From the NCBI GenBank assembly GCA_964570625.1, contig CAZMYW010000027.1, positions 124,001-188,000 on the forward strand: a DNA stretch of 64,000 bases, written 5' to 3'. A program made the translations under genes and the position numbers. This stretch comes from JBFLXB01 sp964570625. Its GTDB lineage: Bacteria; Nitrospirota; Nitrospiria; 2-01-FULL-66-17. The notes under the pieces were generated by a model, which saw nothing but the letters and a program-made list of their open reading frames with translations, ran no database searches and was not told where the DNA came from. This document shows, one piece after another, positions 33,330 through 42,060 of the stretch. Numbering within the stretch: the stretch's first letter is position 1; each line of letters starts with the position of its first letter.

Positions 33330-34151
33330 ATGACCAAGATGCGTGACCTCTCCCCTTGGTGGAACCTGCTGAGTTCGCTTGGAGTGTTCGCGCTGTTGGT
33401 CTCAACCGCGAGCGCTGGCCCTGGTCACGATGCCGCGACTCAACCACACCCGCTCCGGGTCGCGGAGCCCGCGGGGCTCAACGGGCAAGCCGTGACCGCC
33501 ACGCTGGGCTCCGTCCAGATCGCCGGGTACCTGTCGAAACCGGAAGGTGCGGGCCCGTTCCCCGGCGTGATCATGCTGCACGAGTGGTGGGGGCTCAACA
33601 TACAGGTCAAACAACAGGCCGACGCGTTGGCCCGCGAAGGGTTCGCGGTGTTCGCCCCGGACCTGTACGATGGGAAGGTCGCGGCGGATTCGAAGACCGC
33701 TGAGCGATACATGAGCGCGCTCGACGACGCCAAGACCCTGACCACGATGAAAGCCTCGTATCAGTGGCTTCGTTCCAAGGCGTTCACCAGAGGACAGAAG
33801 TTCGGGTCGGTAGGTTGGTGTATGGGAGGCGGCCTGTCACTACAACTGGGCCTGAAGAAGCCGATCGACGCGGTGGTGATCTACTACGGGATGCTGGAGA
33901 ATGATCCCGTCGAACTCAAGAAGCTCAAGGGCCCGGTGCTCGGCATCTTTGCGGACCGCGACGGCTGGATCACCCCGGCAATGGTGACCGAATTTGAAGG
34001 CGCACTCAACGCCGCGCCGGTGAAACACGAGATCCACCACTACGACGCGGACCACGCGTTCGCCAATCCCAGCAACCATGCCTACAAGTCCGATCTGGCC
34101 GCGGACGCGTGGAAGAAGACCGTGACGTTCTTAAAGAGTAACTTGAAGTAA
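33330..34151 (+). CDS. Exported dienelactone-hydrolase family protein
   Basis: This 273-aa alpha/beta hydrolase has a signal peptide ending STASAG. The catalytic Cys is in SVGWCMGGGLSLQ, the Asp in GIFADRDGWITP and the His in YDADHAFANPSN. The N-terminal sheet contains YLSKPEGAGPFPGVIMLHEW. Physiological substrates of the exported members are mostly unknown; aromatic lactone cleavage is not implied by the context. RBS AAAGGACG. Confidence 0.87.
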   Translation: MTKMRDLSPWWNLLSSLGVFALLVSTASAGPGHDAATQPHPLRVAEPAGLNGQAVTATLGSVQIAGYLSKPEGAGPFPGVIMLHEWWGLNIQVKQQADALAREGFAVFAPDLYDGKVAADSKTAERYMSALDDAKTLTTMKASYQWLRSKAFTRGQKFGSVGWCMGGGLSLQLGLKKPIDAVVIYYGMLENDPVELKKLKGPVLGIFADRDGWITPAMVTEFEGALNAAPVKHEIHHYDADHAFANPSNHAYKSDLAADAWKKTVTFLKSNLK

Positions 34152-34212
34152 CACCTTTCTCCCGTCAGATCGTTTGCACACCAACCTCAGCGAGGTGCCC
34201 AGCGATCCGGGA

Positions 34213-34608
34213 TTATTTCAAACTGTTGATCACCCGCACCAGCCGCTCGCGCGCCTCCTGGGCGACCGGCGTGACCGCAGGGTTGCCCACGATCCCGAGC
34301 GCGGCATCCGGGTCCTGCGCCGCCACAACCGTCCGGCCGTCTTCCCCCTCGTAGACGATCACGTTGCACGGGAGCAACAGCCCGATCTCGGTTTCCGACA
34401 ACAGCGCCTTGTGCGCGAGCGGCGGGTTGCACGCCCCTAAAATCACGTATTTTGCAAAGTCGATATTCAACTTCTTTTTGAGCGTATCTTTGACGTCGAT
34501 CTGGGTGAGGATTCCGAATCCTTCCTGCTTGAGCGCGTCGGTCACGCGAGGAATCGTGTCTTCGTACGAGGTGTGAACCGTGGTCCGAATGCTATATGCC
34601 TGCGCCAT
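34213..34608 (-). CDS. DUF302-domain protein
   Basis: This 131-aa protein starts at ATG 34608 (RBS GGAGGCCACGCC). It has typical DUF302 features: TVHTSYEDTIPRVTDALKQE, GFGILTQIDVKDTLKKKL, YVILGACNPPLAHKALLSE and GLLLPCNVIVYE. The fold is small alpha/beta and members are common in chemolithotrophs; some bind haem or small ligands. It is divergent from the ECF sigma-factor gene. Confidence 0.9.
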   Translation of the reverse strand: MAQAYSIRTTVHTSYEDTIPRVTDALKQEGFGILTQIDVKDTLKKKLNIDFAKYVILGACNPPLAHKALLSETEIGLLLPCNVIVYEGEDGRTVVAAQDPDAALGIVGNPAVTPVAQEARERLVRVINSLK

Positions 34609-34690
34609 GGCGTGGCCTCCGATGAGTACTCGCGCGTACCCTACCATGCTCCCGGATGATTGTTCCAGAGGATCGACCCCGACGCATCGC

Positions 34691-34719
34691 TTGCCATGCC
34701 AGAGCCGATCTCCTATCCT
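34691..34719 (+). promoter_or_regulatory. Promoter of the ECF sigma-factor operon
   Basis: -35 TTGCCA (34691-34696), 17-nt spacer, -10 TATCCT (34714-34719). The start codon lies 8 nt after the -10 box, so the transcript should begin within a few bases of the AUG. Confidence 0.5.
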
Positions 34720-34727
34720 TGCGGCGC

Positions 34728-35318
34728 ATGGATTTCCGGTCCGATCCCGATGTGGTCCTCATGCTGCGCGTGAAAGACGGAGACCGCGCGGCGTTCGATG
34801 TCCTGATCGACAAATACGGGAAACCGTTGCTGAACGTCATCGCCCGTACGATTGGCCGCGACGCGGACGCCGAAGACCTGGCGCAGGACGTGTTCGTACG
34901 GGTGTACCGCGCCGCGCCCAGGTATCAACCGACCGCGAAGTTTTCGACGTGGTTGTATACCATCGCCCGCCGGGTGTGCCTGAACCACGTGCGCGCGCAG
35001 TCGCTCCGGCGCTGGTTCAGCCTCTCGGGCGACGATGACGATCCCGATAACGCCCCAACCGATCCGCCCGATCCCCGCACGCTCGACCCGGCGCAAGACC
35101 TGGAACGGCGGGAACTGCAACGGGTTGTGGCGCAGGCGGTGGGCGCTCTCCCCGAGCGCCTCCGGTTCGCCGTCATCCTCAGGCGTTATGAGGAACTCAG
35201 CTATGAGGAAATCGCCGGCATATTGGGCTGCTCCGTGACCGCGGCCAAGCTGCGGGTCCATCGCGCCAACGCGATCCTGGCCGACCGGCTCGCCCCATAC
35301 GTGCAGGAGAAACCATGA
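34728..35318 (+). CDS. ECF-type RNA polymerase sigma factor
   Basis: This 196-aa protein has region 2 (FDVLIDKYGKPLLNVIARTI, AEDLAQDVFVRVYRAAPRY, FSTWLYTIARRVCLNHVRAQ) and region 4 (LPERLRFAVILRRYEELSYE, EIAGILGCSVTAAKLRVHRA) separated by an acidic linker. ATG 34728 is chosen because the promoter -10 ends 8 nt upstream and the frame before it is not conserved. It leads an operon with a zinc-finger anti-sigma factor and several envelope proteins, so it probably controls an envelope response. Confidence 0.92.
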   Translation: MDFRSDPDVVLMLRVKDGDRAAFDVLIDKYGKPLLNVIARTIGRDADAEDLAQDVFVRVYRAAPRYQPTAKFSTWLYTIARRVCLNHVRAQSLRRWFSLSGDDDDPDNAPTDPPDPRTLDPAQDLERRELQRVVAQAVGALPERLRFAVILRRYEELSYEEIAGILGCSVTAAKLRVHRANAILADRLAPYVQEKP

Positions 35319-35377
35319 AACTCTTTGGACCCTGGCGGGTTGTGATCACTGAAGGGACGCCGACACATGACTGCTGA
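35315..35377 (+). CDS. Short 20-codon ORF linking sigma and anti-sigma genes
   Basis: An ATG at 35315 overlaps the sigma-factor stop as ATGA and has an excellent Shine-Dalgarno (AGGAGA, four bases upstream). It encodes MKLFGPWRVVITEGTPTHDC and stops at 35377, ten bases inside the anti-sigma gene in another frame. Such an arrangement could hand ribosomes from the sigma to the anti-sigma gene. Whether the peptide itself matters is unknown. Confidence 0.4.
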   Translation: MKLFGPWRVVITEGTPTHDC

Positions 35378-35840
35378 CCAGCACCAGACCTCTCCCACGC
35401 CGGAGTGCCGAACGATCCAGCGGCAGCTCGGTCCGGAATTGAACCTGCCGCCGGCACAGGTCACCGCGCACCTGGAACAGTGTTCGGCCTGTCGGGCTGA
35501 AGCCGGCCGGCTTGATACCGCGTGGGCGCTGTTGAACGTGCTCGAACCGCGGAAACCATCCACGCAGTTCGCGCATCGCGTCTGGGCCAAGATCTCGGCG
35601 GAGGAATCCCCGGCACTCGGCGCGCGACGGGGCGGGCTCCCGGTGTGGTCGCTGCGCGGAGTCGCGGCCACCGCGGGGGTTGTCCTCCTGGCCGTCGTCC
35701 CGGTCGCGGTGTGGTATCAAGGCCAACACGATGGGCCCGACGTGGTTGCACAGCTGGACCTCATGGAATCGCGCGACCTGTTGACGAATCTTGAGGTGGT
35801 CGAAGATCTCGACGTGTTGTTGCTGCTTGATGATCCGTAG
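35367..35840 (+). CDS. Membrane anti-sigma factor with zinc-finger (ZAS-like) domain
   Basis: This 157-aa protein has Cys14 then HLEQCSACRAEAG, the Hx3Cx2C zinc-binding motif of ZAS anti-sigma factors. One membrane helix at ~92-111 (VAATAGVVLLAVVPVAVWY) follows. The ~45-residue periplasmic tail ends in an acidic Leu-rich motif, NLEVVEDLDVLLLLDD. Its gene directly follows the ECF sigma gene, its presumed target. The tail motif is echoed in the small secreted protein three genes on. Confidence 0.87.
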   Translation: MTADQHQTSPTPECRTIQRQLGPELNLPPAQVTAHLEQCSACRAEAGRLDTAWALLNVLEPRKPSTQFAHRVWAKISAEESPALGARRGGLPVWSLRGVAATAGVVLLAVVPVAVWYQGQHDGPDVVAQLDLMESRDLLTNLEVVEDLDVLLLLDDP

Positions 35841-37188
35841 CCGGATTGTGACCATGGGCGCGTTGTGCATCGTGTTCAGTACGGGAACCGGGGCGTCGGC
35901 CGATGATTCGACGCCATCACGGCTGTCGGTCAGCGGCCTGCTGGCCGGTCGCTACGAGGCGATGTGGAACGTCAACCCCGCGCTCGATCATTCGCTGGAT
36001 CACAACGAATCGACATTGCTGGGTTATCTGACGGCCACGCTCTCGGTCCGGCCCGTGGCCGCGCTCCAGGGCGTGATCACCCTGGCGTCGCGGGAGGTCT
36101 CTCGCGAAACCCTGGATGACGGCACGGTCGAACACCGATGGGAAACCACCCGCTTCATCGAGGAGGCCTGGCTCAGGGCCTCGCACGGCGCGTCGTGGCT
36201 CAAAGCCGGCAAACAACGCGTGCTGGTCGGTCGTGGTCTGGTGTTGGATTCGTATCAGCCCGCAGTCTCCGGAAGCATGGCGACCCGCACGACGAATCCC
36301 GGCATCGCGCTGAAAAGTTTTTTCTCGGGACTGGATGTGGACGGCGTGCTGCGTAGCGGCCAGAGCGTCTATGCCGGAGGCCGCGTCGACGCGTCGGCTC
36401 CGCTCGCGGGACGCCTGTCCGTGTCGGTCTCCCGCCTCTGGGATCGTGACGCCCTGATTCCCACACTCCTGCCGACCAACATTCGCCTGGTCCTAGACGA
36501 CACGTCGTTTCGCGCGGACGACGGTTCGCTGACGTATTGGATCGTGGACGGTGCCGTCGAGCGCGGCCGCTGGAGCGTCGATGCGGTGGCCGTCCTGCAA
36601 ACCGGCACCCTGGATGGAGTCGTGATCCCTTCCATCCCGCTGTTGAGCCGCCCCCTCTCGATGACGCTGTTGGGGAAGGCCGGAGAGGTGACGGTGGCAT
36701 ACACCGTGACCGATCAGCTCACGGTCAGCGCCCTGGGACTCTATACCAGCGGAGACTCTCGGGGCCCGATCGACACGGTGCGCGATCAACGGTATGAAGC
36801 ATTCGTGGGTGTCTATCCGCTGGTCGATGCGACCAACGTGTTTTTCAACGGGGGGATCGACTCGGCGTTCACATCAGGCAGCCCCACGGCGTCGGGGGTG
36901 TTGGGCCGAGGGGTGCTGGCCGGCGCGCTCACGGCTGAAGTCACGATGCACCGCACCGCGCTGCGCGTCGTGGCCGCGGACCTGTGGTCGGAATTTCCCG
37001 CCGCCGACGGCCTGGGCCGCCACTACGGCGTGGAGATCGACACGGAGTGGGCGTATTCGGTCACGGACTGGCTCACGGCCCGGATCGAGGGTGATGTGTT
37101 GGTTCCCGGGTCGTTCTACCGCACCGATCTTGACCCGGACCCCGAGCCGGTCTACAAGCTGGCCATCGGAGCGGACGTCGCATGGTGA
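35830..37188 (+). CDS. Outer-membrane beta-barrel (porin-like) protein
   Basis: This 452-aa protein starts at ATG 35830, 11 nt inside the anti-sigma gene. The signal peptide is IVTMGALCIVFSTGTGASAD. The mature part is a series of amphipathic strands (SVSGLLAGRYEAMW, TALRVVAADLWSEFP, HYGVEIDTEWAYSVTDWLTA) ending in ADVAW, whose aromatic last residue suits BAM recognition. Specificity is unknown. It is co-transcribed with the sigma/anti-sigma pair, suggesting that it is part of the regulated response. Confidence 0.75.
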   Translation: MIRSRIVTMGALCIVFSTGTGASADDSTPSRLSVSGLLAGRYEAMWNVNPALDHSLDHNESTLLGYLTATLSVRPVAALQGVITLASREVSRETLDDGTVEHRWETTRFIEEAWLRASHGASWLKAGKQRVLVGRGLVLDSYQPAVSGSMATRTTNPGIALKSFFSGLDVDGVLRSGQSVYAGGRVDASAPLAGRLSVSVSRLWDRDALIPTLLPTNIRLVLDDTSFRADDGSLTYWIVDGAVERGRWSVDAVAVLQTGTLDGVVIPSIPLLSRPLSMTLLGKAGEVTVAYTVTDQLTVSALGLYTSGDSRGPIDTVRDQRYEAFVGVYPLVDATNVFFNGGIDSAFTSGSPTASGVLGRGVLAGALTAEVTMHRTALRVVAADLWSEFPAADGLGRHYGVEIDTEWAYSVTDWLTARIEGDVLVPGSFYRTDLDPDPEPVYKLAIGADVAW

Positions 37189-37457
37189 CCCGCGTGCTCT
37201 TCGCGTTGCTGATCGCATGGACCGCGGCAACGACGGTGGCCGCGGAGCCCAAGCCGACATCTGGGTCACTGTCCCCACCCGGCCCGAAACCTGACCAACC
37301 GGGTGCGATGGCGAGGGACACCGCAGATAAGCAGCCGTCAGGGGAAGACGACGACGTGATCAAGAACTTGGATCTGATCGAACATCTCGATCTGCTGGAC
37401 GCCGTGGAGGCGCTCGGTGCAGTGAACGCGGCGGACACGCCTGAAGAGGAGTTCTAA
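37182..37457 (+). CDS. Small secreted acidic protein with Leu/Asp motif
   Basis: This 91-aa protein overlaps the barrel gene by 7 nt. The signal peptide ends at TTVAAE. After a Pro-rich linker the C-terminal ~35 residues read DDDVIKNLDLIEHLDLLDAV, closely resembling the periplasmic tail of the anti-sigma factor encoded in the same operon (DLLTNLEVVEDLDVLLLLDD). It may compete with or bind that tail. Proteins of this kind often sit next to DUF3106 genes; no function is established. Confidence 0.65.
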   Translation: MVTRVLFALLIAWTAATTVAAEPKPTSGSLSPPGPKPDQPGAMARDTADKQPSGEDDDVIKNLDLIEHLDLLDAVEALGAVNAADTPEEEF

Positions 37458-37458
37458 C

Positions 37459-37941
37459 ATGACCCGCAGGTTCATACCGTTCCTCATGATCGGGACGCTG
37501 ATGCTGGGACCGATGATCCCCTCCGGTGTGATCTCCTCCCAGGCAGCCGGCGAGTCCACGGCCGGCGACGACGCGTCGATTCTGGACCGTAACCGCGCAC
37601 GCTGGGAGCAGCTGTCCCCCGCCGAGCGCGATGTCTTGCGCGAGCGCTGGCAGAAACTTCAGCGTCTCTCGCCCGCTGAGAAGGAGGACCTGGCCGATCG
37701 ATTCCGCCGCTTCCGCGCACTGCCGACCGATGAACAGGCGCGGATCCGCCGAAACTTTCAAACCTGGCGGGACATGCCGCCCGAACAGCGCCAGCGGATT
37801 CAGCAGCGCTTCGAACGCCTCAAACGCCTTCCCCCGGAACAGCGCCGCGAGTTGCTGGAGCGATCGCCCCGTTTTAACAACCTCTCCCCCGCGGAACGAC
37901 AGCGCCTCCTCAATCGTCTGAACCGTCCCACCAAACGCTGA
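37459..37941 (+). CDS. DUF3106 family periplasmic protein
   Basis: This 160-aa protein has a signal peptide ending SSQAAG. The mature part is four or five helical repeats of the form RWEQLSPAERDVLRERWQ, RLSPAEKEDLADRFRRF, MPPEQRQRIQQRFERL and LPPEQRRELLER, characteristic of DUF3106. It starts one base after the preceding stop. The family commonly accompanies ECF sigma and anti-sigma genes; a heavy-metal or folding-stress role (compare CpxP/CnrX-like helical sensors) is only inference. Confidence 0.85.
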   Translation: MTRRFIPFLMIGTLMLGPMIPSGVISSQAAGESTAGDDASILDRNRARWEQLSPAERDVLRERWQKLQRLSPAEKEDLADRFRRFRALPTDEQARIRRNFQTWRDMPPEQRQRIQQRFERLKRLPPEQRRELLERSPRFNNLSPAERQRLLNRLNRPTKR

Positions 37942-38002
37942 AACTTTTTCCCGTGCGGGGTGTTGAAACGGGCAGATGCCCTTTTCACTGGAGGTGACAC
38001 CG

Positions 38003-39607
38003 ATGAAACAGATGCCACACACCGCTGGCGCCCAACTGCTGGGCGCGGTTCTTGGACTCCTGGCCCTTGTCGGGCTCTCGGCCTGTGCTGGGGGCGGGAG
38101 CGGCGACGCGCCGGCCGCCGGTACCGTCACCCTCGCCATCACCGATGCCCCGGCTGACGAACTCGAGGCGCTGACCGTGACCATCGAGTCGGCCACCCTG
38201 ATCGGCTCAGAAGGTCATGTGGACCTCCCGCTGCCGAACGGAGACCCGATCACGTTGAACCTCCTGGACCTGGACGGGATCAATCAGATCCTGGCGACCG
38301 CGTCCGTGCCGGCTGGTCGGTACTCGAAGGTCCGATTGGAGATCAGCGCCGCGTCGGTCACCTGGCCCGACGGCACGGTCGAACCCGTGACCATCGTGGC
38401 GAACGGGAAAGTCGATCTCAACCTCCAAGGCAGCGTGGAGGTCGTTGACGGCGGGTCGCTCACGATCCAGCTGGACTTCTCCGCCGAGGATTCCCTGAAG
38501 CTGACCGAAACCGGCAACGGCCGACTGATCCTCCGGCCTCAGATCTTCGTCAGCGCCGGAATGGATGCGGCGGATCCGGACAACCCGCCGCTGGATGACC
38601 TGCGAGGCATCATCGCCTCGGTCGATGCCGACGCCCGGACGTTCGAGTTGCGAACATTGTCGGACTCGCGCATCGTGATCGTGGTCACCGACGACACCGT
38701 GATCGTGTCGCACGAACAGGAAGCGACGTTCGAGGACCTCCAACCAGGACTGCCCGTACACGTCGAAGGATCCCTGCAAGCGAACGGCAGTCTCGTCGCC
38801 ACGATCGTTCACCTCGCGCCCGGACGGTATGCGGATTTCGGGATCGTCGCCAACCTGGACGCCACGGCCGGAACCTTCGACCTTGTCCACGTGGAGCGCG
38901 ATCCGATCCCCGTCCACTACGAAGCAGACACCCTCGTGCTGTTCCGCACGCACCGATTGACCGTCGCCGATCTCGCCAACGGGCAGATCGTTCGAGTGGG
39001 AGGACGGACCGACGATGCGGGCGTCCTGCAGGCCAAGGTCATTCGGGTGCGAGGCGATCGTTTTGCCGGTGTGGTCACGAGTATTGCGGAGTGTCTGACG
39101 GACGATACCCTCTCGGTCAAGATCGGCCCGCGACGCTTGCTGGCACGGCTGGCCCTGGCCGGAGTGACGCTGCCCAACGACACGATCACGGTCGAAGCGC
39201 AGCATAACCTCCCGTGTCCCCTGCTGATCCACGAAGGGTCGTTGGTGCGGGTGTGGGGTCGTCTGGCTCCGGACGCCGCGGAACCCGGCGGGATCAAGTT
39301 CGTGGCGGCGAGGGTTGTGGTTCTGCCAGGGCACGTCTTTGTCGGAAACGTCACCGAGGTCGCGCCCGACTCCGGCGACCCGACCGTGGGGTCGTTCCTC
39401 CTGCAAGTGGGCGCGGACGCCGGGATGGTCAGCGATTCGCGGGGCGTGTTGGTCCAGGCCACGATCCGCGTTCAGGTGACCGCCGACACGTTGTTCGCCT
39501 CAGGACTGCAGTTCGGGCCTGGACTGGTGGGACAACGGGTCGGTGTGTTGGGCCGCTTCGTCCGCACCACAACCGGCGTTCAGTACGTCGCGGGGTCGGT
39601 TATGTGA
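38003..39607 (+). CDS. DUF4382/DUF5666 lipoprotein
   Basis: This 534-aa protein starts at ATG 38003 behind GGAGGTGACACCG. The lipobox is VGLSAC. Residues ~40-190 form a DUF4382 domain (GTVTLAITDAPADELEALTV, TLIGSEGHVDLPL, AGRYSKVRLEIS). The rest is repeated DUF5666-type small beta domains (LRGIIASVDADARTFEL, GIVANLDATAGTFDLVHVE, VIRVRGDRFAGVVTSI). Probably surface- or periplasm-exposed beta repeats; no enzyme motif. Last gene of the ECF operon; its stop overlaps a convergent gene by 8 nt. Confidence 0.82.
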   Translation: MKQMPHTAGAQLLGAVLGLLALVGLSACAGGGSGDAPAAGTVTLAITDAPADELEALTVTIESATLIGSEGHVDLPLPNGDPITLNLLDLDGINQILATASVPAGRYSKVRLEISAASVTWPDGTVEPVTIVANGKVDLNLQGSVEVVDGGSLTIQLDFSAEDSLKLTETGNGRLILRPQIFVSAGMDAADPDNPPLDDLRGIIASVDADARTFELRTLSDSRIVIVVTDDTVIVSHEQEATFEDLQPGLPVHVEGSLQANGSLVATIVHLAPGRYADFGIVANLDATAGTFDLVHVERDPIPVHYEADTLVLFRTHRLTVADLANGQIVRVGGRTDDAGVLQAKVIRVRGDRFAGVVTSIAECLTDDTLSVKIGPRRLLARLALAGVTLPNDTITVEAQHNLPCPLLIHEGSLVRVWGRLAPDAAEPGGIKFVAARVVVLPGHVFVGNVTEVAPDSGDPTVGSFLLQVGADAGMVSDSRGVLVQATIRVQVTADTLFASGLQFGPGLVGQRVGVLGRFVRTTTGVQYVAGSVM

Positions 39608-40028
39608 TCAGAATCTGGAACACGAACAGAAGACCGAGCAACGTCAACATCACGTTCGCCGCACGGGTCGCTCGGGATCTGGGCGGCGGAACCATCCAAC
39701 CCTCGGGGTACAGCGACGCCCCCGGCATATGCCGTCCGGACTCGAACAGGCCCAGCGCACGTTCGACCCGGATCAGGGCATCTTTCGCTCCGGCGTGACG
39801 GGCGCCTTCGCGCGAGACTTGATACAGCAATGCCGCGACGAAAACCGAGACGGCCGCCGCGCACAACAGGCGCTCCACCTCGCCGAAATCTTCAGCCCAC
39901 GTCGCGAACCACAACATCCCGCCGACCAACGCCGCGGAACCGAACACCGTGATGTTGCCGATCCGGGCGGTACGCCGATACACCTCTTCCTTGAACATCG
40001 GGCACAACGTCGTCAACAAATCGCTCAT
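39600..40028 (-). CDS. Small integral membrane protein, unknown
   Basis: This 142-aa protein has about three membrane helices (NITVFGSAALVGGMLWFATW, LLCAAAVSVFVAALLYQVS, ANVMLTLLGLLFVFQILIT) and a charged loop with ALIRVERALGLFE and LYPEGW. No family recognised. It is 42 nt downstream of the TPR membrane protein gene on the same strand. Confidence 0.6.
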   Translation of the reverse strand: MSDLLTTLCPMFKEEVYRRTARIGNITVFGSAALVGGMLWFATWAEDFGEVERLLCAAAVSVFVAALLYQVSREGARHAGAKDALIRVERALGLFESGRHMPGASLYPEGWMVPPPRSRATRAANVMLTLLGLLFVFQILIT

Positions 40029-40070
40029 CCCGTATTCTCTCCCATCACCAGTCGTTCACGAGCAACCGGA

Positions 40071-41939
40071 TCACGGCTGACCGTCCAGCCGGCGCAGGGC
40101 GGCCGCAATCTGGGTTTCGTTCGGCGAGAGGGCGAGTGCACGCCGGTACGCATCCCTCGCGGTCTCGGTCAACCCTCGTTGTTCCGCGACCACTCCCAGG
40201 TTATACCACGCGCGGAAATCGGTCACGTCGGCGTGGGTCGCTTCTTGATAGAGGTCCTGTGCCTGTTGGAGATCGTGTCGGTTGAGATAGATTGCGGCGA
40301 GCGCCAGGCGAATCTTCTGTACATCGTGCGGATTTCCCCGCCCCGCGTGGTGAGGGTTTTCCGGCGACTCGGCCGCTCCGCGATTCCATCGATCGAGGGC
40401 GGCCGTCAAAACAACCTCAGCCTCGTCCAACTTTCCGCGCTGCATGGCGATGAGTCCAAGACTGAGCGAGGCCGAGACCGAGTCCGGGTCGATCGCCAGG
40501 GCGCGTTGAAAGGCCCGCTCCGCCTGGTCGAACGCTCCGCGGACATAATACACGCTCCCTAAATGAGCCAACGCAACCGGGTCATCCGCGCGGCGGAGCA
40601 CGACTTCCTCCCAGAGGCGTGCGTCGTCGTTCCACACCCATGAACGGGAACGATCGACCATCACCGCGCCCAGAACAAGCATCCCGGCCACGCCGATCCC
40701 GATGCCCTGAACCATTCGGGTGCGGCGGGCGCGACCCATGAGCCAGTGGGAGACGGTTTGGCCGAGCCAGGCCGTCAACCACGCCAGCCCGACCACCGTA
40801 AAGGCAAGCCGGTTCTCCTGGAAGAGGCCTTGGATCGTCAACCACGGGAGCGGAAGCAGGGGGAGGAATCCGGACACGATCCACACCACACTCCACTCGA
40901 CGAACGGTGCTCGCTTGAACGACCACGTCATAAGACCGGCGAGCAAGCCGACCATGCCAACGCAGATTGCCGCCAGGCTCGCGTCGAACCCTCGGGCGAA
41001 TACAATCGGATGATCGAGCCCCAACGGCAAGGGCCACACCCAAAGCCCGAGTCCCCTCGCCACGATCTCCAGAAATGCCCACAGCGGATACGCAGCGCCG
41101 ACGTCACCCGGCGCCTGGAGTGTCTCCGAACTCATCACCCGCCACAAGGCGATAACACCCGCAGTCACGACCAACAACGCACCATCGACCCACACGTCCC
41201 GTCGTCCGAGGAACACGCGTCCCATGAACAATGAGGCCCTGGCCGGCCTGACGCGATCCCGCAGGCTGAGCCACCCCATACAGAGAACCGGGGGGAGCAG
41301 CGCGATCGCCGATTCTTTACTCAGGATCGCGAGACCATACGCTACGACCGCGATGCCCAGGCCTCCCCGCATCCCTTCATCCCTCCTCAGCAGCGCCCAG
41401 AAGGCCACCAGCACCAGCGACAGCGAGAGGAGGGATGAGCGTGCGGTGACGTAGTTCACAGCCTCTGCATTGATTGGATGGATTGCAAAGACCATGGCCG
41501 CGACTGCGGCCCATCGACGGTCCGTGAGCAGTCGCCGACCAATCAGGTAGACCAACCACGCGTTTCCCGCATGGAGGATCAGATTGACCAACAGAAAATG
41601 ACCGGCAGTCATCCCGCCCACGAGGACGTTCAGCGCAAGGCTCGTCACTGTGACCGGACGGTAACTCGCACCTTCAACCCAACCGCTCAACGTGTGGGAT
41701 GAAACAAAGTAGCTGACCGGGCTCCAGGTCCGCACCGCGGGATTCTCGACCACCGAGTGAAAATCGTCGTAGTGAAACACACCCTTCACCGCGCCGCCAT
41801 GGGCGAGCGCCACCGCGACGACAATCATCCCCACAACCGAGAACTCAAACCATATCGGTCGTCGTGTATTCGCGGCGTCGACCCGCTCGCCGCGTGATGG
41901 GTTTCTCGATACCGGTTGCGATCCAATCTTGAACGCCAT
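40071..41939 (-). CDS. Multi-spanning membrane protein with C-terminal TPR domain (PMT/TMTC-like)
   Basis: This 622-aa protein has ~11 membrane helices in residues ~25-420. An early loop reads FHYDDFHSVVENPAVRTWSP, typical of the bacterial TPR-glycosyltransferase-like (DUF1736/TMTC) family. Later stretches include RRLLTDRRWAAVAAMVFAIH and PINAEAVNYVTARSSLLSLS. The C-terminus carries three or four TPRs (AHLGSVYYVRGAFDQAERAF, RALAIDPDSVSASLSLG, FRAWYNLGVVAEQRGLTETA). Protein O-glycosylation is possible but unproven. Isolated from other glycosylation genes. Confidence 0.8.
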   Translation of the reverse strand: MAFKIGSQPVSRNPSRGERVDAANTRRPIWFEFSVVGMIVVAVALAHGGAVKGVFHYDDFHSVVENPAVRTWSPVSYFVSSHTLSGWVEGASYRPVTVTSLALNVLVGGMTAGHFLLVNLILHAGNAWLVYLIGRRLLTDRRWAAVAAMVFAIHPINAEAVNYVTARSSLLSLSLVLVAFWALLRRDEGMRGGLGIAVVAYGLAILSKESAIALLPPVLCMGWLSLRDRVRPARASLFMGRVFLGRRDVWVDGALLVVTAGVIALWRVMSSETLQAPGDVGAAYPLWAFLEIVARGLGLWVWPLPLGLDHPIVFARGFDASLAAICVGMVGLLAGLMTWSFKRAPFVEWSVVWIVSGFLPLLPLPWLTIQGLFQENRLAFTVVGLAWLTAWLGQTVSHWLMGRARRTRMVQGIGIGVAGMLVLGAVMVDRSRSWVWNDDARLWEEVVLRRADDPVALAHLGSVYYVRGAFDQAERAFQRALAIDPDSVSASLSLGLIAMQRGKLDEAEVVLTAALDRWNRGAAESPENPHHAGRGNPHDVQKIRLALAAIYLNRHDLQQAQDLYQEATHADVTDFRAWYNLGVVAEQRGLTETARDAYRRALALSPNETQIAAALRRLDGQP

Positions 41940-42045
41940 TGAGGTTCAGCCTAGTGGCATTGGAAAGAAGCTGTCAACAGATTTCCCCCCGCACGTCGAG
42001 GCACTCACGACCCGCGCATCGGTGTCTTTCCGACCAAAAACTCGG

Positions 42046-42051
42046 TAACAT
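42046..42051 (+). promoter_or_regulatory. Candidate -10 box of lhr
   Basis: TAACAT 9 nt before ATG 42061. A weak TGTCTT lies 17 nt upstream as a possible -35. No Shine-Dalgarno sequence precedes the ATG, so initiation may be near-leaderless. Confidence 0.35.
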
Positions 42052-42060
42052 AGGGTTCTG

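Noticed and set aside
37951..37985. Fourth copy of the hairpin element (GGGCAGATGCCC resembles the element's left end)
   Set aside because: Only ~12 bp match and neither the GTACGTGAG core nor the right end is present.
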